64,000 bases of DNA from the NCBI RefSeq assembly GCF_020400585.1, contig NZ_JAINVF010000007.1:124001-188000 (forward strand), in the 5' to 3' direction. The notes under the pieces were generated by a model that did no database searches, was not told the origin of the DNA, and saw only the letters and a program-made list of their open reading frames with translations. The position numbers and the translations under genes were made by a program. The stretch is from Streptomyces sp. NK08204 (GTDB lineage: Bacteria; Actinomycetota; Actinomycetes; Streptomycetales; Streptomycetaceae). This document shows positions 1-7,922 of this stretch, in pieces. Position 1 is the first letter of the stretch. Each line of letters begins with the position of its first letter.

Positions 1-519
1 GACCCGGTGGCCCGCACCAAGTTCGCCGCGGAGATCGTCACGGCGGTCCGCGAGGCGGTCTCTGCCGACTTCCCGATCCTCTTCCGCTACTCGCAGTGGA
101 AGCAGCAGGACTACGACGCCCGCCTCGCCGAGACCCCCGAGGAGCTGGAGGCCGTCCTGACCCCGCTGGCCGCCGCCGGCGTCGACGCCTTCCACGCCTC
201 CACCCGCCGCTACTGGCTGCCCGAGTTCGAGGGCTCCGACCTCAACCTCGCCGGCTGGACGAAGAAGCTCACCGGAAAGCCGGTCGTCACGGTCGGCTCG
301 GTCGGCCTCGACGGCGACTTCATCAACGCGTTCGCGGGCGAGGGCTCCCCGGTCAAGGGCATCGACAACCTGCTCGACCGCCTGGAGGCCGAGGAGTTCG
401 ACATGGTCGCCGTGGGCCGCGCACTGCTCCAGGACCCGGAGTGGGCGGCGAAGGTGCTGTCCGACCGCTTCGAGGAGCTGAAGCCGTACGACGCGGCGGC
501 GCTGAAGACGCTGAGCTGA
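1..519 (+). CDS. Old Yellow Enzyme family alkene reductase (C-terminal part)
   Basis: The reading frame is already open at base 1, so only the last 172 codons of the gene are present. What remains is the second half of an FMN-dependent TIM barrel. The segment GRALLQDPEWAAKV near the end is the phosphate-binding and C-terminal signature of NADH:flavin oxidoreductases of the Old Yellow Enzyme type. Family members reduce activated C=C bonds of enones using NAD(P)H. The N-terminal half, with the usual FMN contacts and the catalytic Tyr/His region, lies outside the window, so the substrate class cannot be refined. The gene runs convergently towards the next one. Family assignment is fairly secure; the physiological role is unknown. 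Confidence 0.85.
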   Translation, partial: DPVARTKFAAEIVTAVREAVSADFPILFRYSQWKQQDYDARLAETPEELEAVLTPLAAAGVDAFHASTRRYWLPEFEGSDLNLAGWTKKLTGKPVVTVGSVGLDGDFINAFAGEGSPVKGIDNLLDRLEAEEFDMVAVGRALLQDPEWAAKVLSDRFEELKPYDAAALKTLS

Positions 520-533
520 AGACGCTGAGCTGA
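502..533 (+). repeat. 14-bp direct duplication across the stop codon
   Basis: The unit CTGAAGACGCTGAG occurs twice back to back (502-515 and 516-529) followed by CTGA. The stop of the reductase gene lies at the junction and the second copy recreates another TGA. This looks like a simple replication-slippage duplication without functional meaning. Confidence 0.8.
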
Positions 534-558
534 CCTCGTCCGGGAGGCTCCCGGGGGC

Positions 559-1134
559 CTACAGGTTGCCCATGGGCTCGATGTCGACGCGCACCGGCGT
601 GCCCCAGATGCGGAGCACTTCGTAGTCGGTGAACTCGTGGACGAGCCGGTAGGCCATCGCGGGCCGGGAGCCCCGTCGCTGGGCGGCGAGATACGCCTCG
701 GCCTCGCGCCGGTCCCGCCGGGGCGTGCCGCACAACTGCCACTCCTGCCCGTTCCACAGCTCCGGCAGCCACCGCTGCTGGGGCTGCGGCCGGTCGCCCC
801 GCACGCCGTACCGGGAGGGGGCGGAGACGGGGGCCTGCTCGGCCTGCGCCCGTGCGCCGCCCTGGAACTCCGACCGCCGGGCGGTCCGGCGCCGGGTCTC
901 ACAGAGCAGACACAGGTCGGGTGCGCTCTCGTCCACGGGACCCTGCGGGTGCTCCGGGCACCGGGTGGCGGGGGCACCGGCGGCCACGCTCTCCTCCACC
1001 AGGTCGAGCGCCCGCCGCAGATCGGCCTTGATCTCGTGCAGCCGTGAGTCCGGCGTGTCGGCGCCGAGGGCCTCCCCGTGCTCGCCGAGCACGCGAAGGG
1101 CCCGTCCTAGGGCGGTGAGCTGGGCATGGTTCAT
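559..1134 (-). CDS. hypothetical protein with Cys/His cluster
   Basis: I do not recognise this 191-aa protein. The N-terminal ~50 residues are predicted helical. They are followed by a possible metal knuckle (CPEH ... CLLC, about residues 59-80), a basic Arg-rich linker, and a C-terminal module containing LWNGQEWQLCG and a segment ending in MGNL. I chose the ATG at 1134 because GGAA lies 6-8 nt upstream. The frame stays open to another ATG at 1311, but that one has no ribosome binding site and would only add an alanine-rich tail. The gene is convergent with the upstream reductase and downstream of the PTS operon on the same strand. No function is proposed. Confidence 0.55.
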   Translation of the reverse strand: MNHAQLTALGRALRVLGEHGEALGADTPDSRLHEIKADLRRALDLVEESVAAGAPATRCPEHPQGPVDESAPDLCLLCETRRRTARRSEFQGGARAQAEQAPVSAPSRYGVRGDRPQPQQRWLPELWNGQEWQLCGTPRRDRREAEAYLAAQRRGSRPAMAYRLVHEFTDYEVLRIWGTPVRVDIEPMGNL

Positions 1135-1345
1135 GATCGTTCCGCGTAGTCCTTCAGCCTCTTGCGTGTCCAGTGTGATGCCGACCGGGGACGGCAGTTC
1201 GACGGTAGCGCCCCCGGGGATGGCGGGGGACTGCTGGACGAGGCTTCCCTCGCCGCCGGCGGGAGCGGCGGCGGAGGCGGCGAGGGCGGCGGTGGCCAGG
1301 AGCCTCGTCATCGTGCCGGGGGAAACGACCGGTCAGGGGGCGCCG

Positions 1346-2731
1346 TCACGCCGGAGCCGCCGCACGGGGGCGCCGGGGGAACCCGAAGGCGTATGTCGTC
1401 AGGAAGCCCACGATGTAGCCGGTCACCAGGCCGCCCGCATAGACCGCCGCTGTCAGCGGCAGCCCCCTGTTCCCCGTCAGCAGCGGGAACAGGGCCCAGC
1501 CGGACGGCCCGATCGCCGTCGCGCCCACCTTCGTGCCCAGCATCGCGAAGAAGCCGATGAACGCGCCGCCCGCCGCGCCGCCCGCGCAGGCGGTCAGGAA
1601 CGGGCGGCCCAGGGGGAGGGACACGGCGTAGATCAGGGGTTCGCCCACGCCGAGCAGGCCGGCCGGGAGGGCTGATCTGATCGTCGTACGCAGCGGCGTG
1701 TCGTGGCGCAGGCGGACGTACACCGCGAGCGCCGCACCCACCTGGCCCGCGCCCGCCATGGCCAGCAGGGGGAGCAGGACGGTGCAGCCCTGCTGCTCGA
1801 TGAGGGTGGTGTGGAGGGGGATCAGCGCCTGGTGCAGGCCCAGCATGACCAGGGGGAGGAAGAGGCCGCCGAGGAGCAGGCCGGCCACGGCTCCGGTCGT
1901 CGTCAGGAGCCAGTTCGCCGCGGTGCCGATCGCCGTCGCCACCGTACCGGCCGCGTACATCAGGCCGTACAGCGTGACCAGGCCGGGGACCAGGACGGTC
2001 AGGGTGGGGGTGAGCAGGACGTCCAGGGCGCCGGGGGCCCGGCCCCGGCACCACTTCTCCACCCGCGTCGCCAGCAGGGCCGCCGCCAGTGCGCCGAGGA
2101 CGCCGCCCTGCCCGGGGGACAGGTGCACCCCGAAAGCCGTCACCTTCGCCACCCCCGGGTACACGACCACCGCCGCCACCGCCCCGCCCAGCACCGGTGT
2201 GCCCCCGAACTCCTTCGCCGTGTTGTGGCCGACGAACACCGCGATCAGCGCCATGAAGGCGGAGGAGATCGTGGTGAGCGCCGGGGTCAGGCCGGGCAGT
2301 CGGCCGGCGTTCAGGAGGAGGCCGTTGAGCCCGGCGAGGATTCCGCAGCCGATGAGGGCCGGGACGAGCGGCACGAAGACCGATGCGATACGGCGCAAGG
2401 CCGTCTTGAAGGGGGTGGCGTTGCGCCGGCTCAGGTGCTCCTTCACCTCCGTGACCCGGGCCGCCACCTCCCCCGTCACGTCCGCGACCACTCCCGGGCC
2501 CAGCACGACCTGGTACGACTCCCCGTCCGCCACCACCCCCAGGACCCCCGGGACCGCTCGTAGCCCCTCCGCGTTCACCGTCCCGGGGTCGGCCAGCGTC
2601 AGACGGAGTCTGGTCATGCAGTGGGTGACGGAGGTGACGTTCGCCGGGCCGCCGACCTCAGCGAGGACGGCGGTCGCGGTGGCGGCGCAGGAGGCGGGAG
2701 CGGATGCCGGGGCGGGGTCGTTGGGTCGCAC
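1346..2731 (-). CDS. murP: PTS EIIBC component, probable N-acetylmuramic acid transporter
   Basis: This is a sugar phosphotransferase permease with an N-terminal EIIB domain and a C-terminal multi-span EIIC domain. The EIIB phosphorylation cysteine is in SVTHCMTRLRL. The EIIC part has about ten hydrophobic segments and the conserved stretches LGVGEPLIYAV and MLGLHQALIPLH. There is no EIIA domain, as in E. coli MurP, so phosphate would come from a separate EIIA such as Crr. It sits directly behind murQ, the etherase that acts on MurNAc-6-phosphate, which is the main argument for MurNAc as substrate. The start is uncertain: the GTG at 2731 has GGAGG only one base upstream, and the open frame continues into murQ, so translation may be coupled. 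Confidence 0.82.
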   Translation of the reverse strand: MRPNDPAPASAPASCAATATAVLAEVGGPANVTSVTHCMTRLRLTLADPGTVNAEGLRAVPGVLGVVADGESYQVVLGPGVVADVTGEVAARVTEVKEHLSRRNATPFKTALRRIASVFVPLVPALIGCGILAGLNGLLLNAGRLPGLTPALTTISSAFMALIAVFVGHNTAKEFGGTPVLGGAVAAVVVYPGVAKVTAFGVHLSPGQGGVLGALAAALLATRVEKWCRGRAPGALDVLLTPTLTVLVPGLVTLYGLMYAAGTVATAIGTAANWLLTTTGAVAGLLLGGLFLPLVMLGLHQALIPLHTTLIEQQGCTVLLPLLAMAGAGQVGAALAVYVRLRHDTPLRTTIRSALPAGLLGVGEPLIYAVSLPLGRPFLTACAGGAAGGAFIGFFAMLGTKVGATAIGPSGWALFPLLTGNRGLPLTAAVYAGGLVTGYIVGFLTTYAFGFPRRPRAAAPA

Positions 2732-2747
2732 GCCTCCGAGCGTGCGG

Positions 2748-3671
2748 TCAGCCCGTCGCGATCGCCAGCGCGGCGCGCAGATGGCCGTCGGACTCCTCCA
2801 GAAGGCGGGCGGCCGTCGGGCCGTCGACATCGGCGAGGATCGTCAGGATGGCGTTCTTCACCTCGCCGCCCGACTCGGTGAGGGCCCGCTCGATCTCGTC
2901 GTCGCCCGCCCCCGTGGCCAGGGCGACGATGCGACGCGAGCGCGCCCGGAGCTTGGCGTTCGAGGCGCGGACGTCGACCATCAGGTTCCCGTACGTCTTG
3001 CCGAGCCGGATCATCGTGATCGTCGACAGCATGTTCAGAACGAGTTTCTGCGCCGTACCGGCCTTCAGGCGGGTCGAGCCGGTGAGCAGCTCGGGGCCGA
3101 CGACGACCTCGATGCCGTGTTCGGCCGCCGAAGCGAGCGCGCTGCCCTCGTTGCAGGCCAGGCCGATGGTCAGGGCGCCCACGGCGCGTGCGTGCCGGAC
3201 GGCGCCGATGGCGTACGGGGTGCGGCCGGAGGCGGAGACGCCGACAACGGTGTCGTCGGCGGTGAGCTCGAGCCCGTCGAGGTCCTCGCGGGCCAGCTCG
3301 GGGGAGTCCTCGGCGCCCTCGACCGAGCTGACCACGGCGTCGGGGCCGCCCGCGATGAGGCCGATGACCTGGGTGGGACGGGTGTTGAAGGTGGGCGGGC
3401 ACTCGGAGGCGTCGAGGACGCCGAGGCGGCCGGCGGTGCCCGCGCCGGCGTAGACCAGACGTCCGCCGTGTGCCATGCGGGCGGCCACGGCGTCGATGGC
3501 GGCGGCGATCTGCGGGAGCCGCGCGGCGACGGCGGCGGGCACGCTCGTGTCCTCGGCGTTCATGAGGCGGGCGATGTCGAGGGTGGGGAGGCGGTCGATC
3601 TCGGCGAGTTCGGGCCGGAAGGCTTCGGTGGTCAGGGAAGCCAGCTCGGCGCGCAGGTCGTGGGAGGTCAT
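2748..3671 (-). CDS. murQ: N-acetylmuramic acid 6-phosphate etherase
   Basis: This 307-aa cytoplasmic enzyme cleaves the lactyl ether of MurNAc-6-phosphate to give GlcNAc-6-phosphate and D-lactate during cell-wall recycling. The family signature GPELLTGSTRLKAGTAQK is complete. The two glutamates expected in the active site are seen in ASECPPTF and SVEGAED, and a SIS fold with a GAGTAGRLG sugar-phosphate loop is evident. Length equals that of known MurQ proteins. It lies between murR (58 bp upstream) and the PTS permease gene on the same strand, forming a three-gene MurNAc operon. The GlcNAc-6-phosphate formed would feed the DasR-controlled aminosugar pathway. Confidence 0.97.
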   Translation of the reverse strand: MTSHDLRAELASLTTEAFRPELAEIDRLPTLDIARLMNAEDTSVPAAVAARLPQIAAAIDAVAARMAHGGRLVYAGAGTAGRLGVLDASECPPTFNTRPTQVIGLIAGGPDAVVSSVEGAEDSPELAREDLDGLELTADDTVVGVSASGRTPYAIGAVRHARAVGALTIGLACNEGSALASAAEHGIEVVVGPELLTGSTRLKAGTAQKLVLNMLSTITMIRLGKTYGNLMVDVRASNAKLRARSRRIVALATGAGDDEIERALTESGGEVKNAILTILADVDGPTAARLLEESDGHLRAALAIATG

Positions 3672-3729
3672 GGGGGGCGGCTCTTTCTCACTCGCGTACG
3701 AATCGCGTACTGATCCGCGTGCTTGTCAC

Positions 3730-4635
3730 TCACCTGGGTCTGGTGCGATGCCGGTGGGCCAGCGCCTCGTACGACGCTGCCAGCGCCGGCGCCGCGGTGT
3801 CGTACGTCTGCTGCGCCACACCCACGAACAGGCAGTCCACAACGAGGAGTTGGCTGGTCCGCGAGGACATCGCGGCGGGCCGCAGCTCGGTCTCCCGGGA
3901 AGTGGAGGTGGTCAGCACATGGTCGGCGTACTGGGTGACGGGCGAGTCCGGGCGGCCGGTGATCGCCACCGTCGTCGCCCCGTGCTCGAAGGCGACCCGC
4001 AGCGGCTCGATGACGTCCCCCGTCGAGCCGGAGTGGGTGATGGCGATCGCCACGTCGCCCGTCCGCAACTGCACGGCGTTGGTCACCGCGAGGTGCGGAT
4101 CGCTGTGCGCATGGGCTATGAGGCCTATCCGCAGCAGCTTCTGCGTGAGGTCCTGGGCGACCAGGCCGGACGCCCCGATGCCGTACACGTCGGTCCGCCG
4201 GGCGGCGGCCAGTGCGGTGACGGCCGCGCCCAGCTGGGCGGTGTCGAGTCCGGCGGCCGTGTCGGCGAGGGTCTGCTGCTCCTCGTAGGCCAGCTTGGCG
4301 ACGACGTCGGCGATCGGGTCGTCCACGGCGATGTCCGTGGTGATGGCGGGTGCGCGGCCCGACTGCTGCTGTGCGGCCAGGCCCGCGAGGGCCAGGCGCA
4401 GGTCGCGGTAGCCGGGGTAGCCGAGCAGGCGGGCGGTGCGCACGACCGTGGCCTCGCTGGTGCCGGTGAGTTCGGCGAGGCCGGTGACCGTGAGGGCGGC
4501 GCAGCTCGCCGGGTCGTTCGCGACGGCCTCGGCGACGCGCTGCATGGACCGGGTCATGGACGGGGCGAGGGTGCGCACCTTGGCGGCGAGGGAGCCGCGC
4601 GGACTGCCGAAAATTTCCTTCACGTCCTGGGTCAC
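3730..4635 (-). CDS. murR: MurR/RpiR family transcriptional regulator
   Basis: This 301-aa protein has the RpiR architecture. The N-terminal HTH domain (about residues 1-80) includes LTGTSEATVVRTARLLGYPG. A C-terminal SIS domain (about residues 125-265) contains the phosphosugar-binding pattern IGASGLVAQD and ITHSGSTGDV. It is the first gene of the murR-murQ-PTS operon, so the likely ligand is MurNAc-6-phosphate, as for E. coli MurR (inference from context). The GTG at 4635 is taken as start; there is no clear ribosome binding site and a second GTG lies at 4623. The inverted repeat over this start suggests autoregulation. The gene is divergent from the small gene at 4692. Confidence 0.92.
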   Translation of the reverse strand: MTQDVKEIFGSPRGSLAAKVRTLAPSMTRSMQRVAEAVANDPASCAALTVTGLAELTGTSEATVVRTARLLGYPGYRDLRLALAGLAAQQQSGRAPAITTDIAVDDPIADVVAKLAYEEQQTLADTAAGLDTAQLGAAVTALAAARRTDVYGIGASGLVAQDLTQKLLRIGLIAHAHSDPHLAVTNAVQLRTGDVAIAITHSGSTGDVIEPLRVAFEHGATTVAITGRPDSPVTQYADHVLTTSTSRETELRPAAMSSRTSQLLVVDCLFVGVAQQTYDTAAPALAASYEALAHRHRTRPR

Positions 4636-4652
4636 GGATGAAAGGTATTTTC
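4609..4652. promoter_or_regulatory. probable MurR operator (inverted repeat over murR start)
   Basis: GAAAATTTCCTTCA (4609-4622) faces TGAAAGGTATTTTC (4639-4652). The second arm read in reverse complement is GAAAATACCTTTCA, matching the first at 11 of 14 positions, with a 16-bp spacer and 30-bp centre spacing. The repeat covers the murR start and the divergent promoter region. It is strikingly A/T-rich in this background. RpiR-family regulators commonly bind such sites; assignment to MurR is inference. Confidence 0.6.
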
Positions 4653-4691
4653 AGTTCGATGGCTGGGTCAAGAGTGCGCACAATGGGGACC

Positions 4692-5075
4692 ATGGAGCCC
4701 ATCAGCCCTCTTGAGCAGGCTTTGCACACGGCGCGCGCCCTGGTGCTGGCCGATCTGGTCGCGCGCGAGGTCGCGGAGGCGGACGTGGTCTCGCTGGTCG
4801 AGGACTCGGTCACGCAGCGGCGCTGGTGGGTCGAGCAGTGGCCGGACGGTGTCGCCTTCCTGGCCGGTCTGGTCGCGCAGGACGTGCAGGACGCGCTGCT
4901 GGAGCGGTACGGCCGCTGGCCGCTGTGCCCGGTGTGCGTCTCGGGCGACCCGCACGCGCTGGACGTGGAGCCGGAGCTGGGGCCCGACCCGCACTGGGTG
5001 TGTCACAAGGCGGGTGTGCGGGTCGCGGCGGTGGGGGCGCTGGGACGGGCCGCGGACGGGATGCAGTCCTCGTGA
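4692..5075 (+). CDS. conserved hypothetical protein
   Basis: The product is about 127 residues. A helical N-terminal part (residues 1-65, including LVLADLVAREVAEADVVSLV) is followed by a small cysteine cluster CPVC ... VCHKAG that could bind a metal, and a short C-terminal helix. I do not know its function. The start is uncertain between ATG 4692 (GGGG just upstream) and ATG 4683. The gene is transcribed divergently from murR across the proposed operator, so it may share that regulation. Its stop is 7 bp ahead of the DUF4031 gene start, so the two probably form an operon. Confidence 0.65.
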   Translation: MEPISPLEQALHTARALVLADLVAREVAEADVVSLVEDSVTQRRWWVEQWPDGVAFLAGLVAQDVQDALLERYGRWPLCPVCVSGDPHALDVEPELGPDPHWVCHKAGVRVAAVGALGRAADGMQSS

Positions 5076-5082
5076 GGCGCCC

Positions 5083-5361
5083 GTGACGATCTACATCGAC
5101 CCGCCGACCTGGCCCGGACACGGCCGGATGTGGTCGCACCTGATCAGCGACGTCTCCTACGAGGAGCTGCGGCTGTTCGCGGACGGGTTGGGACTGCCCC
5201 GGCGCGCCTTCGAACGCGACCACTACGACGTCCCCTCCCACCGCTACGCGGACGCGGTGGGGGCCGGCGCGGTGCAGGTCGGCAGCCGCGAGGTGGTGCG
5301 GCTGCTGCGCGCATCCGGCCTGCGCCGGCCGAAGGGGCTGGTTCAGCGCTTCAGTTCGTAG
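5083..5361 (+). CDS. DUF4031 domain protein
   Basis: This 92-aa protein begins VTIYIDPPTWPGHGRMWSHL, the characteristic opening of DUF4031 proteins, and continues with LRLFADGLGLPRRAFERDHYD and SHRYADAVGAGA. Members are short cytoplasmic proteins of unknown function. The GTG at 5083 has GAGG six bases upstream, which decides the start. It follows the upstream hypothetical gene by 7 bp and overlaps the tail of the convergent GNAT gene by 19 bp. Confidence 0.85.
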   Translation: MTIYIDPPTWPGHGRMWSHLISDVSYEELRLFADGLGLPRRAFERDHYDVPSHRYADAVGAGAVQVGSREVVRLLRASGLRRPKGLVQRFSS

Positions 5362-6410
5362 GTGAATCCCTCGTCGCTCTCGCCCACCTTCTGCCATCCC
5401 GCGCGGGAGACGACTGCCTGGGACGGGGCGTTGTCCGGGTCGATCGTCGCGCACAGGGTGTGTACGTCGTCCCTCGCGAGCGCCCACTCCGACAGTGCGC
5501 GCAGCGCCTCCGTGGCGTAGCCGTTGCCGCGGGCGGACTCGACGAGGTCGTAGCCGATCTCCACCCGGCCGTTCTCGTCGGGGGAGCGGTGGAAGCCCAT
5601 GCCGCCGACCGCCCGGCCGTCCTCGCGCCGCACGAGCACGAACACGCCGAACTCGGGCCGGTGCGTGCCTGCTTCGTACGCCTTCAGCATGAAGCCCGCG
5701 GCGTCCCGTGTGCCCTGGAACGCGCTGCCCTCGATCCACTCGAAGCCGCCGTCGCCGCCCGCCGTCAGATCGCGCGCCGCCGCCGGCGTGACGCCCTGCA
5801 GGGTGAGGCGGTCGCCGGGGATGACGAGGTTGTTGCTCCAGTGCCACTCGGTGACCCGGGGGCGGCCGGGCAGTTCGCCCCGGCCGGTGGCCCACAGGAG
5901 GGTGCGCCAGGGGTCGGTGGTGGGCTGGACGGCCGGGAAGATGCTGGTGAGGGCGAACTCGGCGAGGTGCGCCGGGGGTTCGTACGCGACGTTCAGCCCC
6001 TGCGTGGCGTCGTACGTGTGGAGGAGGACCTCGGTGACGCCCATTGCGGCGAAGCCGTCACGGTTGGCGCTGTTGAAGGGGAACGGGTGGAAGCCGCGGG
6101 CCGTGGCCGGTGCCGTACGGACGACGGCGGCCAGCACGGCCCCGGCCGTCTCGATGACGTGCAGCAGCCCGGTGTTGTCGGTGCCGTCGTCGAGGGTGAT
6201 GTGGAAGGGGGTGCTGGCGTCCTGGGCGCGTCCGGCCAGGTTGCCGGTGTACCGCATGAGGGCTGTGGCGATGTGGAGCGCCGTGTCGTGGCAGTTCCAG
6301 TCGAGCCCCCCGGCCTTCACCGCCGCCCAGTCCCGCTGCACCGCCGGCCGCAGCGCCGCCACGCAGCCCGCCACGGCCTCTTCCACATGGTCCCCGCTCA
6401 ATGCACGCAT
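5343..6410 (-). CDS. DinB-like (mycothiol-dependent isomerase N-domain) / GNAT fusion
   Basis: The 355-aa product joins two domains usually found apart. Residues ~1-185 resemble the DinB-like four-helix domain of mycothiol-dependent maleylpyruvate isomerases, with metal-ligand candidates in DWNCHDTALH and VTEVLLHTYDATQG. Residues ~190-350 are a GNAT acetyltransferase of the RimJ/RimL type, with EIGYDLVESARGNGYATEAL as the acetyl-CoA loop and NAPSQAVVSRAGWQKVGE near the end. The real substrate is unknown. I chose ATG 6410 because the frame upstream of it loses protein-like character. It is divergent from the SseB-like gene. Confidence 0.8.
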   Translation of the reverse strand: MRALSGDHVEEAVAGCVAALRPAVQRDWAAVKAGGLDWNCHDTALHIATALMRYTGNLAGRAQDASTPFHITLDDGTDNTGLLHVIETAGAVLAAVVRTAPATARGFHPFPFNSANRDGFAAMGVTEVLLHTYDATQGLNVAYEPPAHLAEFALTSIFPAVQPTTDPWRTLLWATGRGELPGRPRVTEWHWSNNLVIPGDRLTLQGVTPAAARDLTAGGDGGFEWIEGSAFQGTRDAAGFMLKAYEAGTHRPEFGVFVLVRREDGRAVGGMGFHRSPDENGRVEIGYDLVESARGNGYATEALRALSEWALARDDVHTLCATIDPDNAPSQAVVSRAGWQKVGESDEGFTYELKR

Positions 6411-6636
6411 GGGCCGCAGGCTATGTGGCCGGGTCGGCCGGTGGCGATGGAATTTCAGACGCTCGGCGATTACGCGCCAATTCCCTTGTCGGCGAGGACG
6501 GTTGACTGACGCTTTGCCTGCTGTTGGCCTGATGTGCGTTGCTCGTGCGAGCGCACGCATGTGAACATAACAGACTGTTTACTGGGCGAAAGCGACCGAA
6601 CTCGAACGAGACATTTCCGGCGAGGGGGAAGGCGCT
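6411..6636. promoter_or_regulatory. divergent promoter region with palindromes
   Basis: This 226-bp gap separates the leftward fusion gene from the rightward SseB-like gene. It holds a long imperfect inverted repeat, TGCGTTGCTCG (6535-6545) against CGAGCGCACGCA (6548-6559), and just after it AACAGACTGTT (about 6568-6579) in an A/T-rich patch that could contain promoter elements for the T7SS-like operon. No specific regulator can be named. Confidence 0.4.
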
Positions 6637-7248
6637 GTGGGCGGCGCGGAGCCGGCGGGAACAACAGGGCCGACGCACGAGCGCGAGAGGCAGCAGCCCA
6701 GGTCGGCGCTGACGGACATCGCGGAACAGACGCTTCTGTGCCCCGCCGACGTGCAGCCGCCACCTGGCGAGGCCACCCCTGTACCGGCACCACCTTCGGG
6801 CGCTGGCGACTTTGCCACAGCGAAACCGGTCACAACGGCCACGACCGACCGAGTCCGCGCGCACCGGCGGGCTTTCCTGGCACAGCTCGGCGAGTTCAGG
6901 CGCCGCCGCGCCCTCGTCCCCTACGGGGAGAACGGTGCGGCCCTGACGGTGGAGATGCGGGGCGTGCGATGGCTCCTCGCGTTCACGGACGAGGCCGCGC
7001 TCGCCCGCTGTGCGAGAGCGCGCGGGGAGGCCGACCGCCCCTGGCGGTACCGGGCGGTCTGGGGCGCCGCGGTGCTGGATGCGGGCGTACCGGCGGTGTC
7101 CGAGGAGACCGGGCTGCCGTGCGGGGTGCTGGTGGACGCGGCCGACGGTGAGCGGGGGATGGTGCTGCCACCGGTCGTCGGGATCGTCCCGGAGGCGTTC
7201 ACGCTGGACCGACCGGGGGGTCAGGGCGCCGCCGGTCGACGGGAGTAA
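6637..7248 (+). CDS. SseB-like domain protein
   Basis: This 203-aa protein has a low-complexity N-terminus (about 70 residues, Pro/Thr-rich). A domain resembling the N-terminal half of SseB follows (about 75-190), with FRRRRALVPYGENGAALTVEMRGVRWLLAFTDE as its core. Such domains often accompany secretion loci and are thought to act as adaptors or chaperones; a direct role here is inference. The GTG at 6637 has GGAAGG a few bases upstream. It opens a gene row with the WXG-type protein 35 bp downstream and the RHS toxin after that. Confidence 0.72.
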   Translation: MGGAEPAGTTGPTHERERQQPRSALTDIAEQTLLCPADVQPPPGEATPVPAPPSGAGDFATAKPVTTATTDRVRAHRRAFLAQLGEFRRRRALVPYGENGAALTVEMRGVRWLLAFTDEAALARCARARGEADRPWRYRAVWGAAVLDAGVPAVSEETGLPCGVLVDAADGERGMVLPPVVGIVPEAFTLDRPGGQGAAGRRE

Positions 7249-7283
7249 CGGTTGAGGTCAATGGGGCAGGGGGAGGGGCGGGA

Positions 7284-7922
7284 ATGATGACGCCGAGCGG
7301 GGGCGGAGAGCCGGATCTGCGGGTGCAGGGGCTGCACCTGATCGCCGAGGGCATCAACAAGACGCTGAGCGAACTGGATTCGCTGGGGACGATGAAGGGC
7401 TGGGCCGGAGCGGGCCGCGGCTTCACCAAGCTGGAGATGGACGGCATGGACGCCGGCGACGACCACCTGGGCGCGATGCTGCACACCTTCTGCGAGCGCT
7501 GGCAGTGGGGAGTGCGCGGCCTGATGGAGGAGGGCAACGCGCTCGCGGAGGCGCTGGGGCTCGCGGCCGGCACCTTCCACCAGACGGACGAGTACGTGAA
7601 GGGGTCGCTGAAGGTCGCCTACAACTCCCTCGTCGGCGATCCCTTCGCCTCCAGCGACAAGGTGGAGAAGGAGAGCCTGTCGCAGATCAACCACTCCATG
7701 ATGACGACGGGCTACGGCGAGAAGGACCGCGACAACCTGGTGAACTCGGTCCGCAAGACGGGGAAAGGCATGCTCTGGGACATGGCGACGAGCGAGGGCA
7801 TGCCGGGTAACCTGCTCTCGCCGTCCATGATGCGGAACGCGGCCGGGATGAGTGACGAGGAGTACAACACCTATCTGGAACAGGTGTTGGGTCCGAGGCC
7901 GCAGGCCGGGGACGGCAACTGA
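7284..7922 (+). CDS. WXG100-like / type VII secretion-associated protein
   Basis: The 212-aa product is almost entirely helical, with an N-terminal segment LRVQGLHLIAEGINKTLSELDSLG and a central ERWQWGVRGLMEEGNALAEALG. The W-x-G tripeptide with flanking helices is typical of ESX/WXG100 partners and their longer relatives in actinomycetes. Its stop overlaps the ATG of the RHS gene by one base (TGATG), so the two are translationally coupled. It is probably the secretion partner or chaperone of that effector (inference). The upstream GGGAGGGGGAGGGGCGGGA gives an ample ribosome binding site. Confidence 0.72.
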   Translation: MMTPSGGGEPDLRVQGLHLIAEGINKTLSELDSLGTMKGWAGAGRGFTKLEMDGMDAGDDHLGAMLHTFCERWQWGVRGLMEEGNALAEALGLAAGTFHQTDEYVKGSLKVAYNSLVGDPFASSDKVEKESLSQINHSMMTTGYGEKDRDNLVNSVRKTGKGMLWDMATSEGMPGNLLSPSMMRNAAGMSDEEYNTYLEQVLGPRPQAGDGN

